64,000 nucleotides of DNA from Dimorphilus gyrociliatus (taxonomy: Eukaryota > Annelida > Polychaeta > Dinophilidae): positions 186,001-250,000 of the forward strand of contig CAJFCJ010000029.1 of assembly GCA_904063045.1 (NCBI GenBank). Reading direction: 5' to 3'. The notes beneath the pieces were generated by a model that had not been told where the DNA came from, did not search any database, and saw only the letters and a program-made list of their open reading frames with translations. Each line of letters begins with the position of its first letter. Positions within the stretch are counted from its first letter, which is position 1. Position numbers and translations under genes: made by a program. Below are positions 36,513-48,952 of this stretch, piece by piece.

Positions 36513-37330
36513 TATATTGTTTCATATATTTGTTATTTGTATAGAATGAATATTAATAATAAATATTTATAATAATTTGTCTTCCTTCTTTTGACAATAT
36601 CAAAAGAAACGTCAAAGGATTCGGCGACGAATTGAATAGAATTAGTAAGGAAGCGACAAACGGGTGATGTGCATAACAATTTATAAAAAGGGTAGTTGTT
36701 GAAACCGTTATATAAATAAAAAAAAGAAAGTTTAATAGGCCTAATAAATTATATATAAAAACTGTCAATTTAAATCTAAGTATACTTTCGTCACTTTCGA
36801 ATTAGTTTTGGGTCTGGGCGGTAAAAGTCATTCGTGAAATAGTGTAAAGAGAGAGAAAATTCGCTCAAGGGTATTCAATTCATCGGCCAACTTGGTTCTC
36901 ATTCGGTAAGTTTATCTTATTCAAGCATAGTATTTAGTTGAACTCGTACAGCTTGAAACAGAATCAGATTTTTTAAACGTTTGGTAAGAGACTTAACTTT
37001 CATTAAACAGTTGATTTGAGCGATTTGTGTAGTATTAAGCCTATATAAGCGATTAAACAATAAAAAGCCGAGAGCGGTCAGACAGGCGATTAGCGATTGT
37101 TCAGTTCAAACTTGTCTGCGATTGATTTCTACTTTTATCAAGTATTCGCATGCGCTAGACGTGTCGCTGCACGACATTCGTGGAGTAGACAACCTCTTGG
37201 ATACAGTTTTTAGCAGTTTAATTTAACGTGTACAACTACTTACTCCATTCGTCTAATTGACGTGTCGATTGTTGCCATAGTAACGGCTGCCATCTATCTG
37301 TCTTCCGACTTTGCATTCCGCTTCGAGAAA
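35158..37330. other. Divergent intergenic region between GT92 copy C and CDC25
   Basis: No coding exon is seen. The segment 36780-37330 is less AT-rich and is the likely CDC25 promoter and 5'UTR; CATTCG|GTAAGT at about 36905 could be the end of an untranslated exon. Motif variants AGATGGCAC (36307) and AGATGGCAG (minus strand, 37288) lie here, along with a 46-base TA repeat. Confidence 0.45.
36465..36510. repeat. (TA)n microsatellite
   Basis: About 46 bases of pure TA repeat upstream of CDC25. Confidence 0.9.
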
Positions 37331-38531
37331 ATGAACGATGAAAATGTCTGCGATTTGACTTTGGATTTAGACGAATTGTGCCTTAAAACTCACAAAATTG
37401 ATAGGATAAAGAAGAGAAGAAGAATCTCTTGCAGAACATCATCACCAATAACATTTAACCTAGATTCACCTCAATCAAAAAATTCGTCAATGGATTCCGG
37501 ATTACCTTTATCAGACCAAAACGACGATTTGGACGGATCGTTTACAGAATTATGTGAAAAGAGGACAACGAAGAGAAAGCGTTCAGAAGATGATATACCT
37601 GTAGTTCCTGTTATCAATTTTGATTCGGCAGAAGATAGTGCCGACGAGTGTTTTCGTGTTGTAAAGAAAGGTACGCAACCTTTAATTAAGCTTATTCTAC
37701 CTTTTTTTTAACTTTTAATACCACCGATTGTCCTTTCTAACCTTTCCCTCTTAATTATTTTAATTAATAGGTCCCAGACCCCAAAAATTCCATAAGAATT
37801 ACGACGAAGAGCCGCTTAAAGCAAAAAAGAAACCTTTAGATTGCGAAAAGAACCATGAAGAAGACAGGCTTCAGGCAATGACAAATATAATTGACTCGTC
37901 TCACAGCGAAAAGAACCTCATAGGTGACTTTTCGAGACCCTACTCTCTACCTGTCGTTGAATGTTCACGAGACCTAAGATACATATCAGTTAAAACTTTA
38001 AATGAATTATTACACGCTCAAAATGATTGGCAAATCGACTCATACAGAATTATTGATTGTCGATATCCATACGAATTTAAAGGCGGACACGTTAAGAATG
38101 CAGAGAACTTCCCTAACCAAACAATCTTAGCTGCAGACCTATTCACTAAATTACCCGATCCATCTAAGAAGCATATTTTGATCTTTCACTGCGAATTTTC
38201 TTCTCAGAGAGCTCCTGAAATGGCTCGTTTTGTTAGACAAACTGATAGAAAAATGAATCAAGAGAACTTTCCCCATTTATATTACCCTGAGATTTACGTT
38301 ATCGAAGGAGGCTATAAGGCTATCTATGAAGCAAAGCCAGACTCATGCTCTCCTAAAGCCTATTTGCCAATGTTAGCCGAAGGGTATAGTAGAGAGCTCT
38401 TGAAATGGAGAAAGAGCAAGAGCATGCAAGATCGTACCCAAACACGAAGCAGAGCTAAGGTCTTTTCCAGGTCGAAGTCATCAACTTCTCTTGGCAAGGT
38501 CAAAGCTAATTTGCATTCTTTGTTTGAGTAG
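37331..38531 (+). CDS. CDC25-family dual-specificity phosphatase
   Basis: Exons 37331-37670 and 37771-38531 (phase 1, 100-base intron), 366 residues. The second exon encodes the CDC25 rhodanese-fold catalytic domain: RYISVKTLNELL, the YRIIDCRYPYEFKGGH block, the P-loop HCEFSSQRAP with Cys nucleophile and Arg (CX5R), then YVIEGGYK and AYLPM, all diagnostic. CDC25 removes inhibitory phosphates from CDK1 or CDK2 in nucleus and cytoplasm. The N-terminal 110 residues are acidic and Ser-rich with basic KKRRR and KRKRS stretches, as expected for a regulatory region with nuclear targeting. I chose ATG 37331 because the frame upstream opens only with a GTG. The basic Ser-rich tail after the domain resembles the CDK-binding tail of the family. 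It appears to be a single short CDC25. Confidence 0.95.
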
Positions 38532-40191
38532 ACAGTCTAGTTTTAATTGAACTGTTTACTTTTCAATTCCGTCCGCAATTTGTTAGTCTGCTACTAGTTT
38601 TAGACACGCTTGATTGAGATGCCTGCATTGTTAGTTAAATGTCGTTTTTCGTTACTATATGTTTTTTTTTGGACTTTTGATACAATTAAATGTAAATTTG
38701 AATGAATAAATAAATGCATAATTACAAACTTGAAACCGCATAAGTATAGGAAGAAGTGGCGCCATAAAAGCCGCCGGGGGCGCTGTCATTGACATAGAAA
38801 CTGAGCGACATCTAGAACGTTATGAAAAGTAAAAGTGTATAAACAACGACGTCTAATGAAATTTAATACTATTCACTCAAAAGGCATAGTATTCCGTAAT
38901 TGCACCGCTGAGGTTTGGGGTTATATAAAGTCTTTGTTTAATTATCCTTTTATTGTGTAAAGAAAGGAAAAGTCAAAAAAACGGAAAACATAACAAAAAA
39001 AAAGGAGAAGAACGCTATAAACTGTCAATCCCAACAGATTATTTCTATAAAATTTTACTTAAAAATTGTTCTTTTAAAAGAATTAGCGACCTAAATCTGT
39101 CAGAATTAACTGATTGAAATCTTGGGGTAAGGTTAATCTCATTAAATAGAGATTCGTCAATTTATCATTAATTTTAAATTCACATTCGTAGTTATTAGAA
39201 ATGAATTCATGGGCGAATAATGCAAAAGTCGAACGAACACAACATGAATTTTTTATTGTCCTTAGAGATTTGTTGCAAAGTGGAAGCGTAGGTTTTTTTT
39301 ATATGGAAAGTTGGGTCGTTAGATTAGTTTATATTTAAATACACCAAATTCATAGTTTATATATATATATATATATATCTTTACTTATATATAAAGTTGT
39401 ATATTTATATTAACATATATATATATATATATATTTACATAAATAAGTATGTGATAAGCAAAAAATAAAGTATGTATATTCAGTATATATACATATTTGC
39501 CTATTTGCATACATATACTGCGTATAATATATATTTTGTGTGCGTATTTATACAAAAGACATATACACACACAAATATGTATATACATACATACTGAGGA
39601 ATTTAAGTATATGTATGTCATATTAAATCTTTCTAGACTGTCTCATCACTTCTTTTCTTTTTAATACTTGTACGGTTTTATATTTCTTGTTCTTTCCATT
39701 TGCTTGTTTTCTTTCGTTTTTTTTTTTAATTAATAATAATTAGACGAGAAAAGAAAAATATAAATAGAATAACATTTAATAAACTCAAGTTTTATAATAC
39801 TTTCTCAAAAGCAAATGTAATAAATTATTCAAAACGAATAATAAACAAGGAAATAAAATTGAAAAAAGAAAATTTCTAATATATGATATATAAATTAGTA
39901 TAAAGTATATATATACATATATATACAACATACATGCGTATAAACGATTATATTATATATGCATATTTATGCATATATTACATCGTATATACGATTAGTA
40001 GTGTTGTGTATATATGATAATCAAATATAACATATATTATAATAATCCTTTTTACTAACAAAACAAATAAAAGCATTAAGTCGTGAGTAAATTAAGGTGA
40101 CATAAAAATTATGTGTATCGAATTTTTTTAAAATATACAAGTAATATGTAATACGAAATTATAGAATTATGTTAAAATGAAAACAACTTCT
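38532..40191. other. Convergent intergenic region between CDC25 and the claudin-like gene
   Basis: Holds the probable CDC25 3'UTR with AATAAA at 38705, a CCGGGGGCGCT site near 38774 (CTCF-like) and TA-rich tracts at 39359-39379 and 39415-39436 that generate spurious Tyr-Ile frames. No exon is seen. Confidence 0.5.
38705..38710 (+). terminator. Candidate AATAAA polyadenylation signal of CDC25
   Basis: Lies 174 bases beyond the CDC25 stop codon, with a second overlapping hexamer directly after it. Confidence 0.5.
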
Positions 40192-41419
40192 CTACATGCT
40201 ACATATTTGATCATAATTTGTCGAGTACATATAGTTACTTCTTGTCTTTTTTAAATGTAATGAAAATAAAATCCAAGCGGCACCTGCCAAACAACTAGCT
40301 ACAAGTGCGACACAGGCTAGGCCTACATTAACTGAACCAGCAACCCTTAATGAATCGTTAACGAAATCGGGCATTGGCCTCATAAGTTGCCCTTCTGCAG
40401 TCTTCAATCTGGACGAACGTAGTTGGACGAGTATAAGTGTGAAGAGGACGTATATAGCAGCGGCAAAGAAACATACTCCAGATATTGTGGCAAAAATTAT
40501 TTGTTGTTTTATCGCTGCAAAAGTTCCAAGGAGAAGGCCTACAATTAATGTTACCGTTGCTACAATTGCGCACGCGCTAGCCGATCTGGTGACGCCCATC
40601 ACTGAAAGTTAATATTCAATAGGATTAACTCATGATTTTTTTTTATTATTAATATTCCTGCGTATTTCGTACTATTATAAAAATTATGAAAAATGAAATC
40701 TAACCTATTTCATAATGTTTATATTATGAGATAAAATATTAATATTTTTCCTTTCCTATTTAATCTCAATAGTTCGATAATGTTTTCAAAAAGAAGCTTA
40801 AATTGCTATGTAGAAAGCCGGTGTGATTCAAGAATAATTCTTTAAATTATTTCTTACTTGTATACTAAATATTTTAACGTTGCTATTGAATTTTCAACTT
40901 CGATTCTCTAATGTTCTCGATTTGTTTGTACTACATGCCATAGACAAAACGTTCAGTGCTTAAAATAACAAATTACTTACCAATATCTAACTCATCGCTC
41001 AGTTGAAGCTGTGATGTCTCAATGTGATGATAGGAACGACATTTGGAAGCCACTTGACCACTTTTTGAAAGTAATGTTCGAACATTATCGTCTAGACGAT
41101 CGCAGGTTTCCCAAAGCCCGGCGTCGATAGGGGAAGCTACATGATAAATTGATCTCTCTCTCGAATTATTAAAAGTAAAAAAACATTCGCCTTCAGTCAT
41201 GGTCCAAGCTGTAGAAAAGTTCAAGTAGTCTTGGTCAATGAATACTCGTTGCCAGTGTACAGTACATAATCCAACAGTCATGGCTGACACTGCTAAAAGA
41301 CTGGAAGTTAATGATAGAAATCTATAAGTCCTTAATATTTGTTTTATTCCTCTTCCACCATCATAATTCACATTTGCAACACCACCTCGACGCTTTCTCC
41401 ATCTAGCTCGTTCCTGCAT
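40192..41419 (-). CDS. Claudin/PMP22-superfamily four-TM protein
   Basis: Exons 40981-41419 and 40192-40601 (phase 1, GTAAGT donor and TTTCAG acceptor), 282 residues. The basic N terminus precedes TM1 (about 30-52). A first extracellular loop contains W, then GLW-x-x-C and a later C, the claudin/PMP22 signature. Three further TM segments are in exon 2, and the tail is short. The family includes tight- and septate-junction claudins, PMP22/EMP proteins and channel-associated TARP/CACNG proteins; I cannot choose among them, and the loop of about 80 residues is longer than in many claudins. I set the start at ATG 41419. The frame runs further upstream only into a TA microsatellite, where Tyr-Ile codons are an artefact. 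Confidence 0.75.
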
Positions 41420-43049
41420 TACGCATTGCTGCGCGACGCCGACTGAAAACGCCAAACGGCAGCTAATGCTCTTTATATATATATATATATATATATATAT
41501 CAGCAAATATTCAAGGCGATTTCGTAGGGAGCGCTATAAACGCTTTCGTTTCCGCTTTTTAAATATTTTATATCGACGCCTCTCTTTGCTGCCTTTATCA
41601 ATTTTTTAATCGAATGTTCTTCAAGGGAATCTATATACATGTCTAATAATAGGCATAGGTTACCTTGTCCGACATGTTCTTGAAAAAAAATCCTGAAGGG
41701 TTTACGTAAACGCTTGTTAGAAAAAACGATTTACTAGAACAAATATGTTTAGGGGCAAAAACATTGTCGTTAAATATTTCAGCAACGTTTATGTTTCGAC
41801 TTTTGATGGATTGTGTGTATCGAACACAGAACTTTCATTTTGAAAGGGATAGCTCTTTGACGCCTTATAAATTTTTCAAAAAGAGCGTCTCTCGAAGGAA
41901 CCCCTAGAGAGTTGTTAATTTTCGGCCACCTGAACCCAAAATCGTTGAAAAGTCACTTTCAAGACCAATTAAACTCCTTTCAAGCGCTTAGTAAATCAAT
42001 TAATGACATTTATTCACATGATAGAGAAAAATGAACAATAGAGAGAATAATTGAACTAAATATTCTATAGTCGATAGAGAATTATTTTGAAAAATCGAAC
42101 TTTTTAAATCAAGGTACGTATTTGAACGGCGTCAAACCGAATGGTCCGGCTTTAATGATTATCAATTGAATCGATCGAACCCAGACTATTGTAGGGGAGA
42201 AATTTAATTTTCTTTAGGCATACTAAGCGCGCATTAGTCCTACCGGTTCAATTTCAGATCGATTTCTCTCTGTAAAAAGTAATGTAAAGGCGTGGTTTTA
42301 TAAACTGATGGAATTTCTGCATCACATTGTCCTAGAATACTAGGATCACATAAAAATGTCCTTTTTCTTCTCTTCTTATGTATTAATGTACATATCAATA
42401 AATCTAATTCTATATATGATGTACATTACAAAGAGAGCTTAGTTAGTGATTAAAAGATTTAATTGTATCTAAAAAATATTTAGTCTTGTTCCTTAATTCT
42501 CTTTGAGTTTTAAAATTCTATAACATTCAATTTAGTACAGGATAAAATTATCGAATTTTCTCCCCTCTTCCCTCTCCCCTTCTCTCTTTTCTTTTGCTTC
42601 TCGCTTTTCTTCTTCTCTCTATCCCCTTACTTTAATGGGTTAAACAAAATCTCTTCCAATAAATTATGAGCGACATAAAACGTGCTATTATTAACCATAC
42701 AAGAGGACGTTTTGATCTTTTTCAATTGATGGACTATAAAAAAAAGAGAGTAGGGAAAAAATGGTTAAAAAAACTTTCATTGAAATTTTTATTCTGTCAA
42801 ATTTCAGTCTTTTTATGGTCGGTATTCTAAATATATGTAGGAATTATACGTGATAAACATAACTAAAAGTCTCTCATAGTTTAACGTATAACCTAACATC
42901 AAAGCACTGTTTGAAAATAGGCGCCAATATCTATTGGTCCGCTATTGGACGATAATGCGGAACTACAAAATTTTATCACTTTTGCTAGGCTTATTATCGT
43001 CTGCTAATAAAACATTTTACGCTTTAGAATAAATTTCTTGTTAGCAACA
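41420..43049. other. Divergent intergenic region between the claudin-like gene and ARNT
   Basis: No exon is supported. It contains a TA repeat (41473-41500), a pyrimidine-rich tract at about 42553-42627 and moderately GC-rich pieces near 41520-41640 that may be the claudin-like promoter. Confidence 0.45.
41473..41500. repeat. (TA)n microsatellite upstream of the claudin-like start
   Basis: A TA run of about 28 bases, 50 bases upstream of the chosen start codon. It falsely extends the reading frame. Confidence 0.85.
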
Positions 43050-43074
43050 ATGGATTATTTCGATTCTGAAACAG
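43050..43074 (+). CDS. Alternative first coding exon of ARNT (isoform 1a, tentative)
   Basis: An ATG followed by eight codons plus one base (MDYFDSETG once joined) and a GTAAAT donor. It ends in phase 1, exactly like the other candidate first exon at 43573-43660. It can therefore splice to exon 43833 in frame. It is preceded by AT-rich DNA with no acceptor needed. The alternative is that it is a chance ATG-donor pair. Confidence 0.4.
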
Positions 43075-43572
43075 GTAAATTACTATCTCAGCGTAAAAAC
43101 TTAACTCGTCAACGAATGCAGATGGCAGTGGAAAATTTGCCGCCATCTGCGCTTTGTCGCCGTTAATGCACACTTCAAAGGCGTTTCTAGTCTCTTCCTA
43201 CATAAACTTTTCAGAATAAAAAGGGGAAATTATTATAAAAACACCTGTTAACACGCGTTTAGAGAGATATTCAGCTTTGATAAAGATCGAAACCCCCCAA
43301 TTACAATACTAGTTTTTTAGAAGCTAGATTGATTAATTGGTACTTTAATTAATTGCGCAGAGGCATGTCTGTATCCTTATTAACAATTATGCCTTTCTTC
43401 GAATTATAATTTTTACAAAGGAGTGCAGCACAATGTCTTTTCTTCGGCTGCAGGTAAAAGTTTGTCCGGTAACGTTGACCGTAATTAGAGAACGGAATGG
43501 TTGCCATAGAAACTCTGTAGAGCGACTACAGCGGCGCTTCGTTGCACTTTGCTGTAGCTATGCAGGGCGAAC

Positions 43573-46572
43573 ATGGAGTTCTCGCATAATCCACAGACGT
43601 ATTATTCTGTTATCGATCATCATCATAATCTTCAACAACATCAACCCGCCTATAATGCCGGTACGTTAGTGAGAAAAATTGTTCAATAGTCAATTTTGGT
43701 CAATAGAACGGTATCGTGATTTACTAAGTGGGTGTTGTCCGAGAATTTTGCATCTAAACTTCTCCAGCACGAAGATTACTTTGAAAGTCACGATTCATCT
43801 CGAATTTCATTTACTGATATTTTCTTTTTTAGGTGATAGAAGTAAAAAAGGCAAAAGAAAACTTAGTGATAAGGAGTAAGTACTAAAGTTATGTATATAT
43901 ATATAAATTTATTACATATTATATTGTATTAGTAATATATAAATAAATAAATAAATATATTATTAAGACTATATATATAAATATAATATATCTAATTAAC
44001 CAAGCAGAAGAAGTTATTACTTGTATTTAACTCTGTCTTTCTCTCTTTCTCTCTGTCTCCCTCTCTCTCTCTCTCTGTCTGTTTTTCTCTCTGTCTCTCT
44101 CTCTCGCTTACTTTCTTCGCATTTTTATTTCTTTCACTCTCCTTATAAAGATCTGAAGAAGATGAGACGGCGTTTGGGGATAACGGAGAAATCACGGATA
44201 AGGAGAGATTAGCAAGGTGGCAATGTCCATTAAATAGATTGAAAAGATGTTTAACTTTTGTATTGATCTTTTCATGCAGAGAAAGTCATTGCGAGATTGA
44301 ACGTCGTAGGAGGAGTAAGATGGCGACTTACGTTAATGAATTATGCGATATGGTGCCCGCTTGTTCAACCCTTGCCAGAAAACCCGACAAGCTAACGATT
44401 TTGAGATTAGCTGTAGCTCATATGAAGACTTTACAGGGTTTATTATCTCTAAATAAAAGGCTATTAATGATATTTATTAAAGCTTTTCTTTTCTTTTTAT
44501 AGGAACCGGTAATACGACTAATGATGGCTCGTATAAACCGTCATTTCTTACTGACCAGGAGTTAAAACATTTGATATTAGAAGTAATTAGATCTATTTTT
44601 ATAGTTTCGTCTCGTTAATTGAAGGAAATGTATTTAATCTTGTTATAGGCTGCAGACGGCTTTCTTTTTGTTGCGCAATGTGATACGGGCAGAGTGATTT
44701 ACGTGTCGGATTCCGTTTTACCAGTACTCAATCAGACTCAGGCAAGTTTCTAGAGAATCTGTTTTCAATACTTTTAAGTTTCGCATAAGATTTCTAGAGT
44801 AAAAAGAGGTGACAGAAGAAAAAAATCGGAAAATAATATAAAAAATCATTATAAACAAAAGTTTTCTTCCTATTTTTATGTATAACCTTCTTCACTTTCT
44901 ATTAAAATATGCATTACGCAAAGAAAAATATATGAATATATAAATCTCAATATAGCAAGCTTGGTATTCGGCCTCGTCATTATACGACCTCGTACATCCT
45001 GATGACACGGCAAAACTTCGTGAGCAATTATCAACGTCTGAGTCACAAAGTAACGGAAGAATATTGGATTTAAAAAGTATACCCCATTTACTTACCCTAA
45101 GTCTATATACAGTACATACATATATATATATACATATATATATATTTATTGATATACTTACAAAACTTTATATGAACAATGTAAAACATACGCTGTGTAC
45201 TAAAACTCATATTTCTTTACTTTTACTTTTGTTTTAACAATCATTAAATCATTGTTTGCTTATTTGCCTTTATAGCTGGTACTTTAAAGAAGGAAGGTCA
45301 TCAATGTAAGTAGACAGTATGACATCGCGAAGAGTAAACATTGCGAATGCATATATTTTTTTTTACGCAGCGTCTATGCGATTATGCATGAGTTCCCGAA
45401 GAGGTTTCATTTGCCGGATGAAAATCGGAAATGTACCTGTCGATCCAATGATATCCAATCACACGGTGCGTCTTCGCCAATTAAACACTCTTGGTCAATC
45501 ACCTGACGGCCAACAATACGCTATTGTCCACGTGACGGGTTACTTGAAAAATTGGTCTTTGTCTGCAATGCAAATGGATAGAGGTGCGAATGGACAGGAT
45601 GATGATCTACAATCCTCTTGTTGCCTTGTAGGAATAGGTCGTCTACAAGTTACATCATCACCGAGTGTTTCAGATATGAATTCAACAGGAGCATCAACTT
45701 ATATTTCAAGACACTCAGTTGATGGTAAATTTACATTTGTCGATCAGAGGTTTGTCTATAGGACTAACGAAGCGTCTAATTAACGCCCGGTCAATTTTAC
45801 AGAGTAGTGTCAGTGCTTGGCTATCAACCACAAGAGTTTTTCGGAAAGTACTTGCACGAATTCTGCCATCCGGAAGAAGAGAATCAAGTAAAAGAGAGCT
45901 TCGATCACGGTAAGAGAATACTGTTTCAAAAAAAATTGTTATTATAAAAGAGATTTGTTCAGTTCTCAAACTTAAAGGTCAGATGATGTCGTTAGCATTT
46001 AGAATGCGTAGCAAGAGTGGAGAATGGGTATGGATTAAAAGTTGCTCTTTTAGTTTTCAAAATCCTTATACGGACCAAGTCGAGTATATCGTGTCGACAA
46101 ACACAGCAGTAAGGTATTAAACGCCTTCCCAAGGGGATTTAACAAATCCGAAGACCAACATTGCGTTACCGTTTCATTTTATTCTTGTTACAGGCAAAAT
46201 AGTCCGACGAATGCCGATCAGAGCTCGGAAAGATTGAATTCAACATCAGAAGTCATCGATGCGGAAATCTATACAAGAGCCATGACACAAGTTCAAGGTT
46301 ATGCCCCTCTTCAGCAGATGACGCCTTTGATTAAGCAATCGGCGTGGAACTCGATGCTGACAAATCCGTCAACCACTTCAAATTACGACAGTTCGTGGCA
46401 TTGGGCAACTCCGACCCCAGCTACATCCAGCTCAGCTGCTCAGGAACAACAACAATCTGCGGCTAATCAGTCGAATAATTCGTCTGGAAATCAGCAGGAA
46501 ATGAGCGAAGTAATGAGTATGTTGGAACCTGCTGAATTAGAATACGATTTGTCGACCTTTACTAATATCTAA
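43573..46572 (+). CDS. ARNT: ARNT (HIF-1 beta / Tango), bHLH-PAS transcription factor
   Basis: Twelve coding exons: 43573-43660, 43833-43875, 44151-44216, 44280-44437, 44503-44582, 44649-44741, 44956-45076, 45276-45305, 45371-45749, 45803-45909, 45978-46113 and 46194-46572; 559 residues. All phases agree. The bHLH (about 66-118) has [12 protein letters not shown] and [14 protein letters not shown], which marks ARNT rather than BMAL. PAS-A (about 130-216) includes [20 protein letters not shown], and PAS-B with its PAC region spans about 340-432. The C terminus is Gln/Ser/Asn-rich, as in activation regions. ARNT is the nuclear partner of AHR, HIF-alpha, SIM and trachealess factors and binds E-box or XRE-type half-sites. 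Intron 44742-44955 has a consensus GC donor (CAG|GCAAGT); intron 45750-45802 is only 53 bases. An upstream alternative first exon may exist at 43050. Confidence 0.96.
44030..44105. repeat. CT-rich microsatellite in an ARNT intron
   Basis: CT repeats with CTGT interruptions directly upstream of the acceptor at 44150. They act as, or inflate, the polypyrimidine tract. Confidence 0.85.
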
Positions 46573-47367
46573 AAGCCTTGTGTTCGTCTGTGCTATTTTC
46601 ATGTCTTTAATTAAAGCGTTAATTGAATGATTAATAAGAGAATGTTGTTAAAAATTAAAATTGTAAACTAGATGTAGTATTGAATCAAGTCTTTCGAAGT
46701 GTCAGTGAATAAAATGAGGAAAACCTTTCATTTCATTCCTTTATTTGTTTTCCATATGATTTTCAAAAAGAAATATTTTTATTGTCTCTTATTTTTGCTT
46801 TTAATTTTACCTTTTATTATTCAAATAAATACAAAAAAAAAAGAAATATCCCGGTCGAATTAATAGATTCTGACGTCTTCCATCCGTATTCAATTCGATT
46901 AACGACTGCACGAAATACCGAATTGACATTTTACTTGACTAATTTCGTGTAAATTCGTGAATAATTCTCCATTAAATAATGGAATTGGGTCATTGGTTTT
47001 TTAGGGTCAATTTCTAAGAGCTGTCTAATGATCGGTTAAAAGCAACTAGGATTGGACGGAAGCTCTTCCGTTTTACAGGCCTAGAGCAAAGCGACTTTAA
47101 AGAAATAGGTGAAAAAAACGAATGGCTATCCTTCCGTCTTTTGAAAATAAGACTTTAGGAATATTCGACGAAACGATTGGCAAATATTGTTTTAGCGGAA
47201 GAAAGGGAAAAACACGCCTCTTTTATTCGATCGGTGACGTTTTAAAAACTATGAGTTAAGAGCGACGCCACATTCATTATGAATAGGCGATAAACATGAG
47301 CGTCACTCTAGTAATTGTTTGATAAAACTGACGTAATTAAGAGAGCAATCCCTTTCGTTTTTTGTTA
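46573..47367. other. ARNT 3'UTR and spacer to the next gene
   Basis: Contains AATAAA at 46708. The segment from about 46860 to 47367 is less AT-rich and probably holds the promoter of the small TM gene. No exon is seen. Confidence 0.5.
46708..46713 (+). terminator. Candidate AATAAA polyadenylation signal of ARNT
   Basis: Lies 136 bases after the ARNT stop codon. Confidence 0.5.
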
Positions 47368-47939
47368 ATGGATAGAAGATACGGAGACAGAAGGGATCAT
47401 CAAGCTCCAGCCGTAGCTGTAAGTTCAAGTACTTTGCCAGCATTCGGACTCTTAGCGTTTGGAGTATGTATATGTGTTACAGCGTAAGTTCGCGTGTCGT
47501 CGTTTACCTATTCTTTAAATCTTTTTACTTGACTTTAAAGATTGAGTGATGTAATAGTAGTCCATTACGGAAATATTTTCCTAATCTAACCTAAAATAAA
47601 AATGAGAATAGACGCAATATATGAAATAATTCTATGATATTTAGATTCATTTTAATGGCGGCGTTTGGCGTAAGTGAACCTTCCTCAAAGAAAAAACAAT
47701 TGTCTGGTCCAATTGTTCTAGTATTGGGAGTGGCGATAAGTATTTCCGCTCTTATCTATGCAAGTAAGCTGAAAGCTAGAAATAGGAAAATCCAACAAGG
47801 TCAAAGAGCATTGAAAAAAAAGCCGCTGACAAAATTAACTCACGGACGTTCCATAAGCAACTCGGTCAATTCTAGTGTTTCACTTACTAGAATGGAATAT
47901 GCTAATCACTACCCAAATAGCCTGTCTTCAATCGCCTAA
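47368..47939 (+). CDS. Small two-TM protein of unknown family
   Basis: Exons 47368-47483 and 47645-47939 (phase 2, GTAAGT donor, ATTTAG acceptor), 136 residues. A basic N terminus (MDRRYGDRRDH) is followed by a hydrophobic stretch spanning the exon junction (about 25-48), a short polar Lys-rich loop, a second TM (about 57-75) and a basic Ser-rich tail. Both ends are probably cytosolic. I do not recognise the family; small two-TM proteins of the TMEM type are common in animals. The clean in-phase splice across a hydrophobic segment supports a real gene. Confidence 0.7.
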
Positions 47940-48757
47940 ATCGATACTTAATCAATGATATTTACCTCAGAATTCGAACAGTTAAACATTTACTAATCGG
48001 AACACCAATATATTGGATATTACTGCTTTGGTTGATTAGAAAGAAATGATTTATTGATGGGTAAAGAAAGAATTAGCTTAGGAAGAAATTTTTGTAACAG
48101 ACTTGTATTGTTTGATATAATTATACAAATACAGATATGTTTAGCTATTGACCACTCTTACTGTGTCATTTAGTCGTTAACACTAACCGGTTGATTGCAC
48201 TTGAATCGTCATTTTCGTTGCTATAGCTTGTTCCTAACTCTGCTTAAACAGTTACTTTGTCATGATGATATAAATGAATTATATATAAACAAAATATAAA
48301 CAATGTTTATTAAATGGCCTCGCATTATTAACGAGCCCATTACTAATAATCTATTTTGAATTAAACTTTATCAAAAGAAGAAATTCTTGCTTTTCTCTAA
48401 AAAGATGATAATTGATAGGTCTTTTATTAGTGCTTTATATTATATTTCTAGTCATGATGTCACATTACAAATAAAATTTAGTCAAAATCTATAAAAAACA
48501 CATTGAAAATCTATATCTCCTCATGTACGTACACAATTTCCCATCAATGATTGTTGATTTTAATAATCATCCCTTAAACGTCTCTAAAAACTTTCCAAAA
48601 GATAAAAAATAATAATATAGAAGAACAGAAAGTATTCCAACTTTTTGAAGAGAAACATTAAATGAAGAAAAATCAATTGTATCAAGAGGATTTTGCAAGA
48701 ATATATATAAATAAACAATATATACAGTGAACAATATGCCAACTGTATATATTTATA

Positions 48758-48789
<32 letters not shown>

Positions 48790-48952
48790 AGTTTTGGTAT
48801 ATATAGATATACATATATTTATGTATACATACATACTAGAAATATGTCTATATATAATTCATTGATATGATTCTCATTATTATTCATATTCATATTATTA
48901 TTATCATGATCATCTTAGTCATATTTTTCAGAATCGTTACTTTTTTGTAATA
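47940..48952. other. Convergent spacer between the two-TM gene and the NACHT gene
   Basis: AT-rich with a (TA)n tract at about 48765-48790; no exon is seen. Both neighbours end here. Confidence 0.5.
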
